DNA from: Paraspadella gotoi
Taxonomy: Eukaryota > Chaetognatha
Direction of reading: 5' to 3'
Length of the DNA stretch: 64,000 nucleotides
NCBI GenBank assembly: GCA_051294375.1
Contig: CM119265.1
Span: 28,681,359 to 28,745,358 of the forward strand
Shown here: one piece after another, positions 55,216-64,000 of the stretch
Numbering within the stretch: position 1 is the stretch's first letter
Layout of the letters: each line of letters begins with the position of its first letter
The notes under the pieces: generated by a model
Seen by the model: only the letters and a program-made list of their open reading frames with translations
Databases searched by the model: none
What the model was told of the DNA's origin: nothing
Program-made: the position numbers and the translations under genes

Positions 55216-56270
55216 GATTTGAATCTCGTTTTGGTTTTTTAAAGATTTTCAGGTTTTAATTATGAGGACGAGTCGACGACGACGACGACGACGACGATCA
55301 CAACTAAAAACAATATCCAAAAACCTTGAAGTAAATGTATCAGCTAAAATGTTCTGCTTAGAAAATGAAAAGCCTCAAAACGAAAAAAAAACAAAACAAA
55401 AAAACAAGAAAACAAAAAAAAAAATCAAACAACCAACGAGAATTTTTAAAAAAAATTTTCGAAAATAAGTTTATTATTGTTAAAAACAACGACGTTTTTA
55501 TTAAATTATGGACATGTTTCGGCTAAATTATGTTAAATAAATTGAATGTGAATTTGTTGTAAACAATAATTAACTTTATTTAACGTTTTCAAATTTAAAA
55601 CCTAACGAAAGAGAGAATCAAAACAATGTATAAAAAAAAACTTTGGAAAATCGGATTCCGGCTTTTCCTTCGTCAGCAAAACTGACATCGAAAGCGTCAG
55701 ATGGTTGTTTTGACGGCGTCGGCCTAGTCGGCTTTTGGCGTCCATTTTGTCGGCTTTTGCCGTCCATTTTGTCGGCTGCTGATTTTAACCTACGATGATG
55801 AATCTCACGTCGTTTCATTGTTTTCATTTCTCGTGTGATTTTGTTTTATTCTTCACGATCGATTTCATGCTTAGCTGGAAAATGGCCGCTTGATAAATGA
55901 AGGAAGAGATAAAGTGGTCACGCGGAAAAATGTGTCCTGTGGATGAAAATTCAACTCGGAAGTCAACCGCAAGATGGGCAACAGCAACATTGTCAACATC
56001 ATGGACGACGACGACGACGACGACAACGACAACCGAAAGCCCAAATATCGCCCTCGATCCGAAAATAAAGGATTTAGACTCTTAATCCAATTACATACGG
56101 GGATCCCGAGCGCCATTTTTGTTTTCTTTCTTTTTTCTTTCTTTTTTTGTCTTTTCCTTTTTCTCTTTCTTTGTTTTACTTTTCTTAGAATCTTTCTTTC
56201 CTTTTTTCTTTCTTGTTTTTCTTTTCTGTCTTTTTCTTTCTTCCCCTTGCGACCATAATTCATCATTAGG
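55216..56270. other. A/T-rich and short-repeat region
   Basis: CGA triplets at 55268-55296 and 56003-56035, and a 22-bp tandem (GTCGGCTTTTGGCGTCCAT type, 2.5 copies) at 55728-55785, read on the minus strand as a basic frame of 69 codons. No family recognised. Confidence 0.45.
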
Positions 56271-56272
56271 CG

Positions 56273-56297
56273 GCTCCTCTCTCCTCTCTCTTGCTTC

Positions 56298-56331
<34 letters not shown>

Positions 56332-56345
56332 CTCTCTCTCTGCTC
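56273..56345. repeat. (CT)n microsatellite
   Basis: Interrupted CT tract. Confidence 0.95.
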
Positions 56346-56560
56346 ACTTCGCTCGTCATAAGCCGCCTTCAGATTCCTCTCTCAAGGGGTGCGTTTCCTC
56401 TCTCGTGTGGCGCCCCCACAACCTCCCACTGATCCTCATAGTTAGGACGAAGGCCATCTCTCAAGTCATCTCTCCGTCCACCCTGTCATCTACAGCAGCA
56501 CGACCCACCTTCCGCTCACCATCCCGCCGCCCTTAACCCTCACCCCGGGAGAGACGGTTC

Positions 56561-56683
56561 ATGCCGCCAGACCACTCACCCACCATGTCAGCTGCATCAG
56601 CATTTGCGCGCGAGCGGCGCCGCAGGCGAGTTCCCTCGAGCACCTTCGCCCATCGCTTGGACGTCGAAGGAAAGAAAGAGAAG
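56561..56683 (+). CDS. candidate first coding exon, gene unknown
   Basis: ATG at 56561 (or 56585, in the better context CCACCATGT) opens a frame reading MSAASAFARERRRRRVPS, then STFAHRLDVEGKKEK. It ends at a near-perfect donor AAG|GTAAGT (56684), phase 0. The upstream 200 bp are G+C-rich and could be 5' UTR. The product start is basic and hydrophilic, with no signal peptide. I do not recognise it and found no second exon with matching phase. Confidence 0.4.
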
Positions 56684-57030
56684 GTAAGTCGTCCGGTTTC
56701 AAAAAAAAAATAACGACAGTTAAATCATTTTCTCAATATGCTATAAGTAATGAACGTAATAATGTATTTTTCGCATACCATTAATTTCTAAAATTAAAAT
56801 GGAATCATTCGATTGTTTTAATCGTGATAGACAAATCTGTTTAAGGCGAAGAGGAATTCTCACCTCCGACCTCTCGAAACCCACAATTTGTTTTCCCGTT
56901 CCGAAACTGAATACGATTCATCTTGATCCTCCTTTTTCTTTTAATAAAAAAAAAGTGTGTTTTTTAATTTCTTTCTCCCTTTCGCTTCTCCCTTTTATCT
57001 GCCTTTTTGAGATGGTAAAATGAAGCTGTC

Positions 57031-57324
57031 ATGGCGGGGCGCCACGCCGCCGGCTTGTTCGCCGCAGCGTTTACCGCAGAGAGCAGCGTCGGCGGCGGTC
57101 TGCGGCGGATTCTCCTTTCGAAATCTCGTTTACACGAAATGTTGAAATATGAATCTAATTAGTCACGATCGAACAGATGCGTCGGAATTGAGGAGAGAGC
57201 CTGCCCCGAAATGGAAACCCTCCTCGATGAAGAGCGCACGTCCCTTTCAGATCTCCAACCCCTATCCCACGAGAAGTCCCACAAGAGAGATCGTGAATTT
57301 TTAAACGAGGCCTTCAGGAAATAA
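57031..57324 (+). CDS. G+C-rich open frame with one internal TAG
   Basis: ATG at 57031 opens MAGRHAAGLFAAAFTAESS through LHEMLKYESN to a TAG at 57160-57162. The same frame then continues CVGIEERACPEMETLLDEE, SLSDLQPLSHEKSHKRD, and FLNEAFRK to TAA at 57322. The sequence before 57031 ends a pyrimidine tract and AG. Composition is protein-like on both sides of the TAG. It may be two exons of which the second starts after GAACAG (57170-57175), an error, or chance. No family recognised. Confidence 0.28.
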
Positions 57325-58258
57325 GAATTTTGCACTGCCTTCACCACAAGTAACACCAACTTATTTAATCCTTTACACTGTTTTATTTTATTCATGATGG
57401 TCGATCAGTTTCTCGATCCCGTGATGGTCTCTGATACTTTCCCTCCGTGACTTGTTGTTCCCTTTGATCTTGTCGTCGAACCATAGTTCGCGCAACAAAT
57501 TGGACACGAAATTCTTTCCACATAAATTCTTCTCCTTTTCTATGAACGACCCGTGACGAGTAGAATCAGGTTTACCTCCAAAACTGGACTTCATGACTTT
57601 TGAAGCATCCCTCTTCACAATAAGCTATCACTCTATTCCCATTCTTCTACTTTCTTCTCCCATCTCAATTAAAAACTCACCCTCTAGTCCCACTGTCGAA
57701 AGAATTCGATACGCGGCTCGTCGAATAGATCTTGTAGGATTACTTGACCAATTTCTTGTCGGTAAACTGAGTCGCGGATGTATTTGGTTGGTCCACTTTG
57801 TTTTTTCTTCTTGTTTTGCTTTGTGATCGAATTTTCCGAGGGGCGTCGATGTTCTTCATGTTCAGCCTCTCGAGTTTCTCAGTCGCGGACTTTGGCTCGC
57901 TTCTTAGATTATCGCTTTTTTTTGTCAATCCTTATAGCTCCTCATTGTTGCTTTTCCTTTTAATTGCCTTCTCATGCGGTGCGAACACAAATCCTTGATT
58001 TTATCAATTGCTTCGTCCAATTCATTGTCCACTATATAATTCGAATAACAAGATGCGCTGACTACTTCTTCTTTTTAAATAAAAATTATTATAATTTAAA
58101 CTATGTCACTTATGTTTCAGTGAGTCCCAAATTGGACCCATAAACCTAATGGTTTATCAATTCTCTTCCTTCAATCAGATCACAAGTCGAACCACCTCAA
58201 GCCGCGAAAATTGTCCCCTGCGTAAAGGTCTCGTCCGACGGCCTGTCCGATTCTCAAG
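57325..58258. other. unassigned, several modest frames
   Basis: Minus-strand frames at 57618-57388 (contains NLCGKNFVSNLLRELWFDD) and 57928-57740 (basic, hydrophilic) have non-repetitive composition, but no splice structure or recognised domain. Confidence 0.3.
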
Positions 58259-58283
58259 NNNNNNNNNNNNNNNNNNNNNNNNN
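58259..58283. other. 25-N gap
   Basis: Standard-length gap. I found no duplicated flank here. Confidence 0.95.
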
Positions 58284-58329
58284 AAACAAAAAACTGTTAA
58301 AAAGTGAAAAACGTAAAGAGGCAGAGGAA

Positions 58330-58470
58330 AAGAGAGAAACTGAGAGAGAGAGAAAGAGAGAAGAGAGAGCAGAGAGAGAGAGCGAAGAGATGGATGAGAG
58401 GAAGAGAGAGAACTCCGGAGAGAGACGAGCGGCGGGACGGAGAGGAGGAGAGAGGAGAGAGCAGACATCA
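58330..58470. repeat. degenerate (GA)n
   Basis: Interrupted GA repeat. Confidence 0.9.
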
Positions 58471-58696
58471 GGGTTTCTAAAAGTCGGTTTTAACGGCAGA
58501 GAACAAATTTGGAGAGCGGTTTTGGCCCTAACTGTTACTCTTTTCAGTTCATTTACTTTTTGAATTTTTTTCTTTCTCGCGTGTACATGGGTGTTGTTGA
58601 TTAGAAAAGTTTAAATTTTAGTCCTCCCTGCTAGCGCGTATAGACCTCCCAAACTATTCTATCGCAAGAAGGCAAAAGAAAAATCAGCGCGCCGCC

Positions 58697-58795
58697 TATT
58701 TATATGACGAATGTCTATTTATATACGAATGCCTAATTTATATTACAAATGCCCTTATTTATTATTACGAATGCCTATTGTATTTCGAAAAGTGC
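58697..58795. repeat. ~20-bp minisatellite
   Basis: Five units of 18-21 bp of the form TATTTATATTACGAATGCC. Confidence 0.85.
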
Positions 58796-59009
58796 CAATT
58801 TCATGAATAGCCAATAAAGAACCAACCATTACCATAACTAGATTCGAATGACATTTCCCTCAACGACTCCTACTCTTAATGTTTTTCACATTAAATTCTT
58901 GAGTTTATTACATTAATGTGTTTGTTTTTATTTTTCACCTTTACCTCTTTAGTGTAGTTCAAATGGGCTATTTTTCTATTCAAAGACCGCGTCTATTCTT
59001 CGACTCTCG

Positions 59010-59720
59010 CTTCTCCCTCTCTCCTCTCTCTCTCTCCTCTCTCTCTCTTCTCTCTCTCTCTCTCTTCTCTCATCTCTCTCTCCTCTCTCTCTCTTACGTC
59101 TCCTCTTTTCTCGTGCCCTCTTCTCCTCTCTCTCTCTCTCGTGCTCTCTTCTCTCTCTCTCTCTCTCATCCTCCCACTTTATTCTTCTATTGTTTCCATT
59201 GGTCTACTTTCGCTCCTCGGTTAATTCCTTCCTCCCTCTTCTTTCCTTCCCTTTCCTCCTTTCTTGATTCCAACACGCACCGTCTCTTCCTCCTGCCTTC
59301 CTCCTCCTCCTCCTCCTCCTCCAGAATCGGCATCCATGAGCGACAGTCTGGCGCCTTTTTACCTTTTTATGACTTCTCAGCGAGACCCGTCGTCGTTCGT
59401 TGTCGTCGTCGTCGTCGTCGTCGTCTCTGTCATGATAATCTTCGTCATATTTTTCGTGATCGTCGTTTCTGTCATCGTCATCGTCATTATTTCCATTGCA
59501 TTCAAATTTCATCTTTTAATGTTATTTATCATCGTAGTCATCGTTTAATTTCTTTGTCATCATTATTGTTCTTCTGTCATCATTGTCATATATTTTACCA
59601 TTTGTTGTCGTAGACATAATTTTGTCATTAATTTCGTCGTCATTTTTAAAAAGTTTTTTCATCGTTCGTCGTCGTTGTCAACTTGTCATAGTCGTCGTTG
59701 TCGTCGTCGTCGTCTTTCTT
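59010..59720. repeat. (CT)n, (TCC)n and (GTC)n cluster
   Basis: CT tracts 59015-59170, TCC triplets 59303-59323, GTC/ATC triplets 59396-59500 and 59690-59722. The hydrophobic Val/Ile-rich frame at 59264-59548 is a translation of GTC/ATC repeats. Confidence 0.85.
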
Positions 59721-59751
59721 TTTTTCTCTTTTGAATTTGATGAAAAAAGTC

Positions 59752-59882
59752 TGTCAGTCATTCAGTCAGCCAGTCTGTCAGTCAGTCTGACTGTCAGTAA
59801 TTCTTTCAGTCAGTCAGTCAACCAGTCTGTCAGTCAGTCTGACTGTTAGTAATTCTTTCAGTCAGTCAGCCAGTCAGTCATC
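59752..59882. repeat. (GTCA)n with a ~60-bp higher-order repeat
   Basis: GTCA tetranucleotides arranged in two nearly identical ~60-bp blocks, each containing CAGTCTGTCAGTCAGTCTG and GTAATTCTTTCAGTCAGTC. Confidence 0.9.
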
Positions 59883-60310
59883 AAAAGTGAATCTGAAACA
59901 TACCGCGGCATCTGTAATTCTATCTGTGACATATGATGATATCTGATACCTGATAGTTTCGCATATTTATGTCTGACAGTATGAGGAGTATTTCCCAAAC
60001 CATATATTTTTTTACATTCTGTAAATTAAATTAAACTTGCTATAATTTTTGTTAAATGTTCACATAAACAGACAAACAACCTCAATTTTCCGCCTTCAAC
60101 TTTGACGAAAATCCGATGGAATTCAAATCCAATTTCGACTTCCGTATATGAGAGGATCCAACGGTGACGAAGGATGTAATTGACAACTCGCGCGATTAGC
60201 CCTGTTTCCTCTCCCCNNNNNNNNNNNNNNNNNNNNNNNNNTCCGCGCCCCCCCTCTCCCGCGAAAAAAAGAAGCTAAATCTAATTTAAAGTCAAACTGA
60301 GGCCAATCTA

Positions 60311-60353
<43 letters not shown>

Positions 60354-60687
60354 TCTCTTCTCTCTCTCTCTCTCCTTTATCTCGTCTCTCTCTCGCTTCC
60401 CTCTCTCTCATTCGTGCTCCGGTTGATGGGAAATAACCCGATTATTTTATATCTTCGCGATTCCTCCCTGTTTTTTTCTCTCCGATCGGTTTTCCTTCCA
60501 CACCCCCCATTCCTTTTCCTCCCCCGTCTTCCTTACCCCTCCTCTTTCCCTACTTCTAGTTTTCAGCGGACACGGAGTGGGCAGGGATTCTTGTTCTCTC
60601 CTTTCTCCTTCCTCGTGCACGTGCGCAGAGACACGTGCAATATTATTCTCCTTTCAGCTCTCTCCTTATTCCTGTATTCCTTTCTCC

Positions 60688-60768
<81 letters not shown>

Positions 60769-60904
60769 TCTTAGTCAACTGCATGTTCGTTTCGCTCGTT
60801 CGATTTTCAATCGCCCTTCTCTCGCCCCGAAGGGCCCACCATGGCCCCGACGGACTTCCGAGAGCCAAACGGCACGCCCTTGATGCAACCGGCGATTCCT
60901 TCTT
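59883..60904. other. spacer with (CT)n tracts
   Basis: CT tracts at 60311-60410 and 60690-60765, and a 25-N gap at 60217-60241. The 199-codon frame at 60414-61013 is built around the CT tract. No gene accepted. Confidence 0.6.
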
Positions 60905-61200
60905 CAATTTTTCTTTCTTTGAGGCTTTTAAAGTTTTATTTGCCTTAAATAATTTCGGTGCTGCATTTGGTACAGACCAATATAAAAATTATCCATTTTC
61001 ATATAATAAATAAGCTATCTTAGCCCCTGGCTTTGGACAGGCTTTGGTGGTTTAAGGCCTCCATCACTCTTACAAGATAATGAGCAGTAGCAGCGTCCCT
61101 GGCAAGCTTTCAATCAAGACTCTCTCAACAGTCCCGTTTTTCACTCCCAGAGTAACCTGGCTTCCCTATCAATGGAAGTGCGTTTAATATTTCACAAGAA
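60905..61200 (+). repeat. dispersed repeat family D, copy 4
   Basis: Starts TGAGGCTTTTAAAGTTTTAT and contains the family core (GGCCTCCATCACTCTTACAA, CAAGCTTTCAATCAAGAC). Confidence 0.75.
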
Positions 61201-61309
61201 TGTGTTCAATTGTATGAAAAGACCACTCCCTTAAGTATTTAAGATCGGGGATATACTTATTTGTACCTGCCGCACTAGCATCAAATACAAGGGAGCTGAA
61301 TTTTTATTG

Positions 61310-61660
61310 AAATTGGCTGACAACCAATATAAAGAAATTATTACCATCATTAATAATGAAGTATGCTTGCCCCTGACTTTGGACAGGCTTTTGGTTGGTT
61401 TTACAGGCCTCCATCACTCTTACAGCATATATGACATAGCAGGTCCCTGCAAGCTTTCAATTCAAGTTGCTCGTCAACAGTCTCGTTTATTTCACTCCAG
61501 AGTACCTGGCTTTCCCTGAGCAAATGAAGTATGTTTAATTGTATGTGGAAATGAGCTCTTTAGTAGTTTGAAAAAAAATTCATCGGCACCACACTCGGCA
61601 CACTTTCTAACCACACGTGAGCTTCGATTCACCCAACCACACAACCTCACAATTCACAAT
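61310..61660 (+). repeat. dispersed repeat family D, copy 5
   Basis: Second tandem copy about 300 bp downstream, extending to the 3' part (CACACTCGGCACAC, then CCACACGTGA, CACAATTCACAATTCACG). Confidence 0.75.
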
Positions 61661-61781
61661 TCACGTTTTTGATCACGGTGACTTTGTTCTCCCTTCAAAG
61701 CGACGGACGATTTTTCTCGAGAGCTTTTGATTCCTTTGAGCAAGAATTGGATGTCCCGCGGCTTGACGGAGAGGACGGAGA

Positions 61782-61875
61782 TGAGAGAGAGAGAGAGAGA
61801 GAGGAGACAGAGAATGAGAGAGACGAGTGAGGAAGAGAGAGCGACGAGAGAGATAGGAGAGATGAGAGAGAGAGG
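61782..61875. repeat. degenerate (GA)n
   Basis: Interrupted GA repeat. Confidence 0.9.
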
Positions 61876-61988
61876 AGAAGAAATTAAATCCGGTTGACGT
61901 GATTATAAGAACACGTGGTTCAGAAAACGATTTTCGATTCCATCGCCGATATTTTGATTTCACGATTCCCCTGACGCTCAGACTTATT

Positions 61989-62024
61989 TGACGTCAAATC
62001 TTTGGGTTACGTAATTTGACGTCA
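61989..62024. promoter_or_regulatory. three bZIP-type palindromes in 36 bp
   Basis: TGACGTCA (61989-61996), TTACGTAA (62007-62014) and TGACGTCA (62017-62024): two full CREs flanking a PAR-bZIP/D-box palindrome. No gene is recognised nearby, so function is unproven. Confidence 0.4.
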
Positions 62025-62069
62025 GTGTCAGATTTTGTGGTTGACGACAATCTTTTGCAAAGTTTTTTT

Positions 62070-62215
62070 AATTGTATTTTAATTTTTTAATTGTTAATTG
62101 TTATTTGTTAATTGGTTAATTGTAATTGTTTAATTTTGTAATTTAATTATTTTAATTTTAATTTTTAATTTTTAATTTTAATTTTTAATTTTTAATTTTA
62201 ACTCTTAAATTAGTA
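62070..62215. repeat. TTAATTG / TTTTAA low-complexity tract
   Basis: Short imperfect repeats of TTAATTGTT then TTTTTAATTT. Confidence 0.9.
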
Positions 62216-62412
62216 AATTCTTGAATTTTAAATTTAGATTGTTTTGATATTTTAAAATGAATTAAAACCAGTTGACAATCCTCATCTTGACATCAAACAT
62301 CTCCTCGATTATAAATTCTCTGCTGCGAAAATTGAAAGGGAAAGGATCGCGTCCTCACTTCGCGAGATGAACGGAATTCCTGATTTTATATTGATTTTGA
62401 TGAGTGCATAGG

Positions 62413-62945
62413 AAGAGAGAGAGAGAGAGAGACAGGGGATGAGATAAGAGAGCAGAGACAAGAGGAGAGAGAGAAGAGAGAGAGGAGAGAGAGATGAGAT
62501 GAGAGATGAGAGAGAGGAGACGGTTCCGTTTCCGCGGTTATTATTTCCGGTGGACGAGGAGATTGCGCACTCAGTAAAACCTCTTCCGCCTCGGACAATC
62601 CCGCCATGCCACCCTTCTCTCCTTGTTAACACCCCGCGCCCGGCGCTTTGTCCTTCTGCTACCTGAGTTTTTAACACCCCTAAGACCCGTTGATTCTATT
62701 TCACCACCTTCTCATTCACGCTCCCTTCTCATTACACTCTTAAACCTTTCCAATGCTTTTTTTTGTGTTCTTGTTGTTCGACCGATTTCCTCTCCATTTT
62801 TAATTTTCTTTTACAAACCATCCTTCCACCCCGTAAAAACTCTGCTCTCTCTCTCTCTCCTCTCTCTCGTCTCTCTCTCTCTTCTCTCTCTCTCTCTCTC
62901 TGCTCTCTTCTCCTCTCTCTCCTTACCCCCCCTCTCTCTCTCTCC
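62413..62945. repeat. (GA)n and (CT)n flanking a G+C-rich spacer
   Basis: GA tract 62413-62520 and CT tract 62844-62945. The spacer 62521-62680 is G+C-rich and open on the minus strand (QVAEGQSAGRGVLTRREG), with no recognised family. Confidence 0.6.
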
Positions 62946-63629
62946 TCCCAACCAAAAGAAATGGACGCTGGAATCGAAGAAAATACAAAAAAAAAATTAA
63001 TCTCGACCGAGAGCGTGACGAAGCGATAGTTTTCATTTGACCACGGTCACGTGACACCAAGACGTGGACAGGGCTCGAGCGCGGTGAGAGGTCCCGTTCG
63101 GCCCCCCATGGGGCAGCTGGCCGTGACAAAATCTGACTGGTTCCTGAATAGAAAATTCACGCCGTCTAGAATCACCCCGCCTCACACTTCGACGCCTTCA
63201 CAGTTCGCGTGAAGATGAGAGAAGTGAACTTTGTTATCATTCGCTCACCTCACTTTTTTTCATCTTAACTCGCTGCGAGAAACTCTTTAAGCTCACTTTT
63301 CGGTCGGTCGGGTCGCGTACTGTCTGTCTGTTGTTTCTGTCCCCTAACCCTTATTTGTTAAGACAAAAAAGAAGCGTCAAATCTAAGCAACATTTGTTGG
63401 TTTTTTAAATGAAAACGTATAAACAATAAAAGACGAGAGTTAAAATGCACGCACGCTCGTCGAAGAGTTTATGCTATAAGAAGGACTTTTGTACAACCAA
63501 AATGCAGATTTGAGTTCATCAGATTTTAGGGAACCCAAATTAGCTCGCTTACATATGGGAAATCATAAGGGATGAGAAAGTCACTCAGTGCGCCCAAGCA
63601 CAAATCTCTCTTCTTTTTTTTTTTTTTCT
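62946..63629. other. unassigned, with a CACGTG palindrome
   Basis: GTCACGTGAC occurs at 63046-63055, the same 10-mer as at 51526. A GCCCCCCATGGGGC palindrome is near 63099-63112. A promoter is possible; no transcript unit recognised. Confidence 0.35.
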
Positions 63630-64000
63630 GAGGCTTTTAAGTTTTATTTGCCTAAATAATTTCGTGTGCAATTGGTACAACCAATATAAAAATTATCCAT
63701 TTCATATAATAAATAAGCTATCTTGCCCCTGACTTTGGACAGGCTTTGGTGGTTTAAGGCCTCCATCACTCTTACAAGATAATGACATAGCAGGTCCCTG
63801 CAAGCTTTCAATCAAGGCTCTCGAACAGTCTCGTTTATTCAATCCCAGAGTACCTGGCTTCCCTAGCAATGAAGTATGTTTAAATTGTATGTGAAATGAG
63901 CTCTTAGTAGTTGAATAAAATTCATCGCACCACACTCGGCACACTTCTAACCACACGTGACTTCGATCACCCAACCACACAACGACTCACAATTCACAAT
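63630..64000 (+). repeat. dispersed repeat family D, copy 6 (most regular)
   Basis: Contains the whole family order in one piece, from TGAGGCTTTTAAGTTTTATT through GCAATTGGTACAACCAAT, CTGACTTTGGACAGGC, GGCCTCCATCACTC to CAACGACTCACAATTCACA. It equals the 5' half of copy 4 plus the 3' half of copy 5 without their errors, and runs off the window. Confidence 0.8.

Noticed and set aside
57388-57618. Minus-strand NLCGKNFVSNLLREL resembling an insulin/relaxin B chain
   Set aside because: The second B-chain cysteine is absent, no signal peptide or A chain is nearby, and the similarity is limited to a few positions.
59264-59548. Hydrophobic Val/Ile-rich frame resembling a membrane protein
   Set aside because: Encoded by GTC/ATC triplet repeats; no start context, no splice sites, and composition fully explained by the repeat.
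1-64000. CRISPR arrays, rRNA genes, bacterial operons or plasmid features
   Set aside because: No regularly spaced identical repeats with unique spacers, no rRNA-like conserved stretches, and no ribosome-binding-site-led gene clusters. The sequence is eukaryotic in character.

Overview
The window looks like a draft assembly of a metazoan, microsatellite-rich nuclear genome. There are no bacterial-style operons, coding capacity is split into short exons with GT/AG borders, tRNA-derived SINEs and fold-back elements sit in introns, and (GA)n/(CT)n and (GAC)n/(GTC)n tracts are everywhere. CCTAA/CCCTAA-like degenerate arrays and the gene content fit an arthropod. A decapod crustacean is my best guess, but that is inference. 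Runs of exactly 25 N and 10 N, plus longer sized gaps, show several rounds of scaffolding and gap filling, and parts of the sequence have the indel density of uncorrected long reads.

Two genes can be recognised. (1) An inhibitory SMAD (SMAD6/7 type), + strand. The initiator exon, carrying the family's signature N-terminus, is at 13171-13239 and again (frameshifted) at 26072-26142. The MH1 exon is at 28834-29890 and a linker exon at about 31792-32139. The MH2 domain is not visible. (2) A plasma-membrane-type syntaxin (Qa-SNARE), + strand, with exons at 43567-43702, 44292-44398, 44822-44945, 45371-45571, 47326-47478 and 49411-49560. Its SNARE motif has Ser where the conserved zero-layer Gln is expected. 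Several further short exon-like segments are listed without a function.

Layout. 1-342 is the tail of a third repeat copy. 368-13239 and 13265-26142 are two copies of the same 12.9-kb block, identical wherever I compared them for the first ~11.6 kb and then diverging by many indels. 26143-32600 is the SMAD gene with gapped introns. 32600-38570 is intergenic, with dispersed repeats and an LTR-like promoter. 38575-46149 is a giant imperfect palindrome holding the first four syntaxin exons twice, in opposite orientation, around a 45-bp loop that resembles a PacBio hairpin adapter. 46150-49560 is the 3' half of the syntaxin gene with large gaps. 49561-51600 is mostly gap. 52010-55215 is another direct duplication across a 25-N gap. 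55216-64000 is intergenic or unassigned, with satellites, possible exons, bZIP/E-box palindromes and copies of a dispersed repeat family.

Most long open frames here are dinucleotide or trinucleotide repeats read as Ser-Leu, Arg-Glu, poly-Asp and similar, and are not genes. The biologically interesting points are the zero-layer substitution in the syntaxin, the in-frame triplet expansions in the SMAD, and several repeat families that can be defined from this window alone. The most striking large structures (tandem duplication, palindrome) are more likely assembly artefacts than biology.
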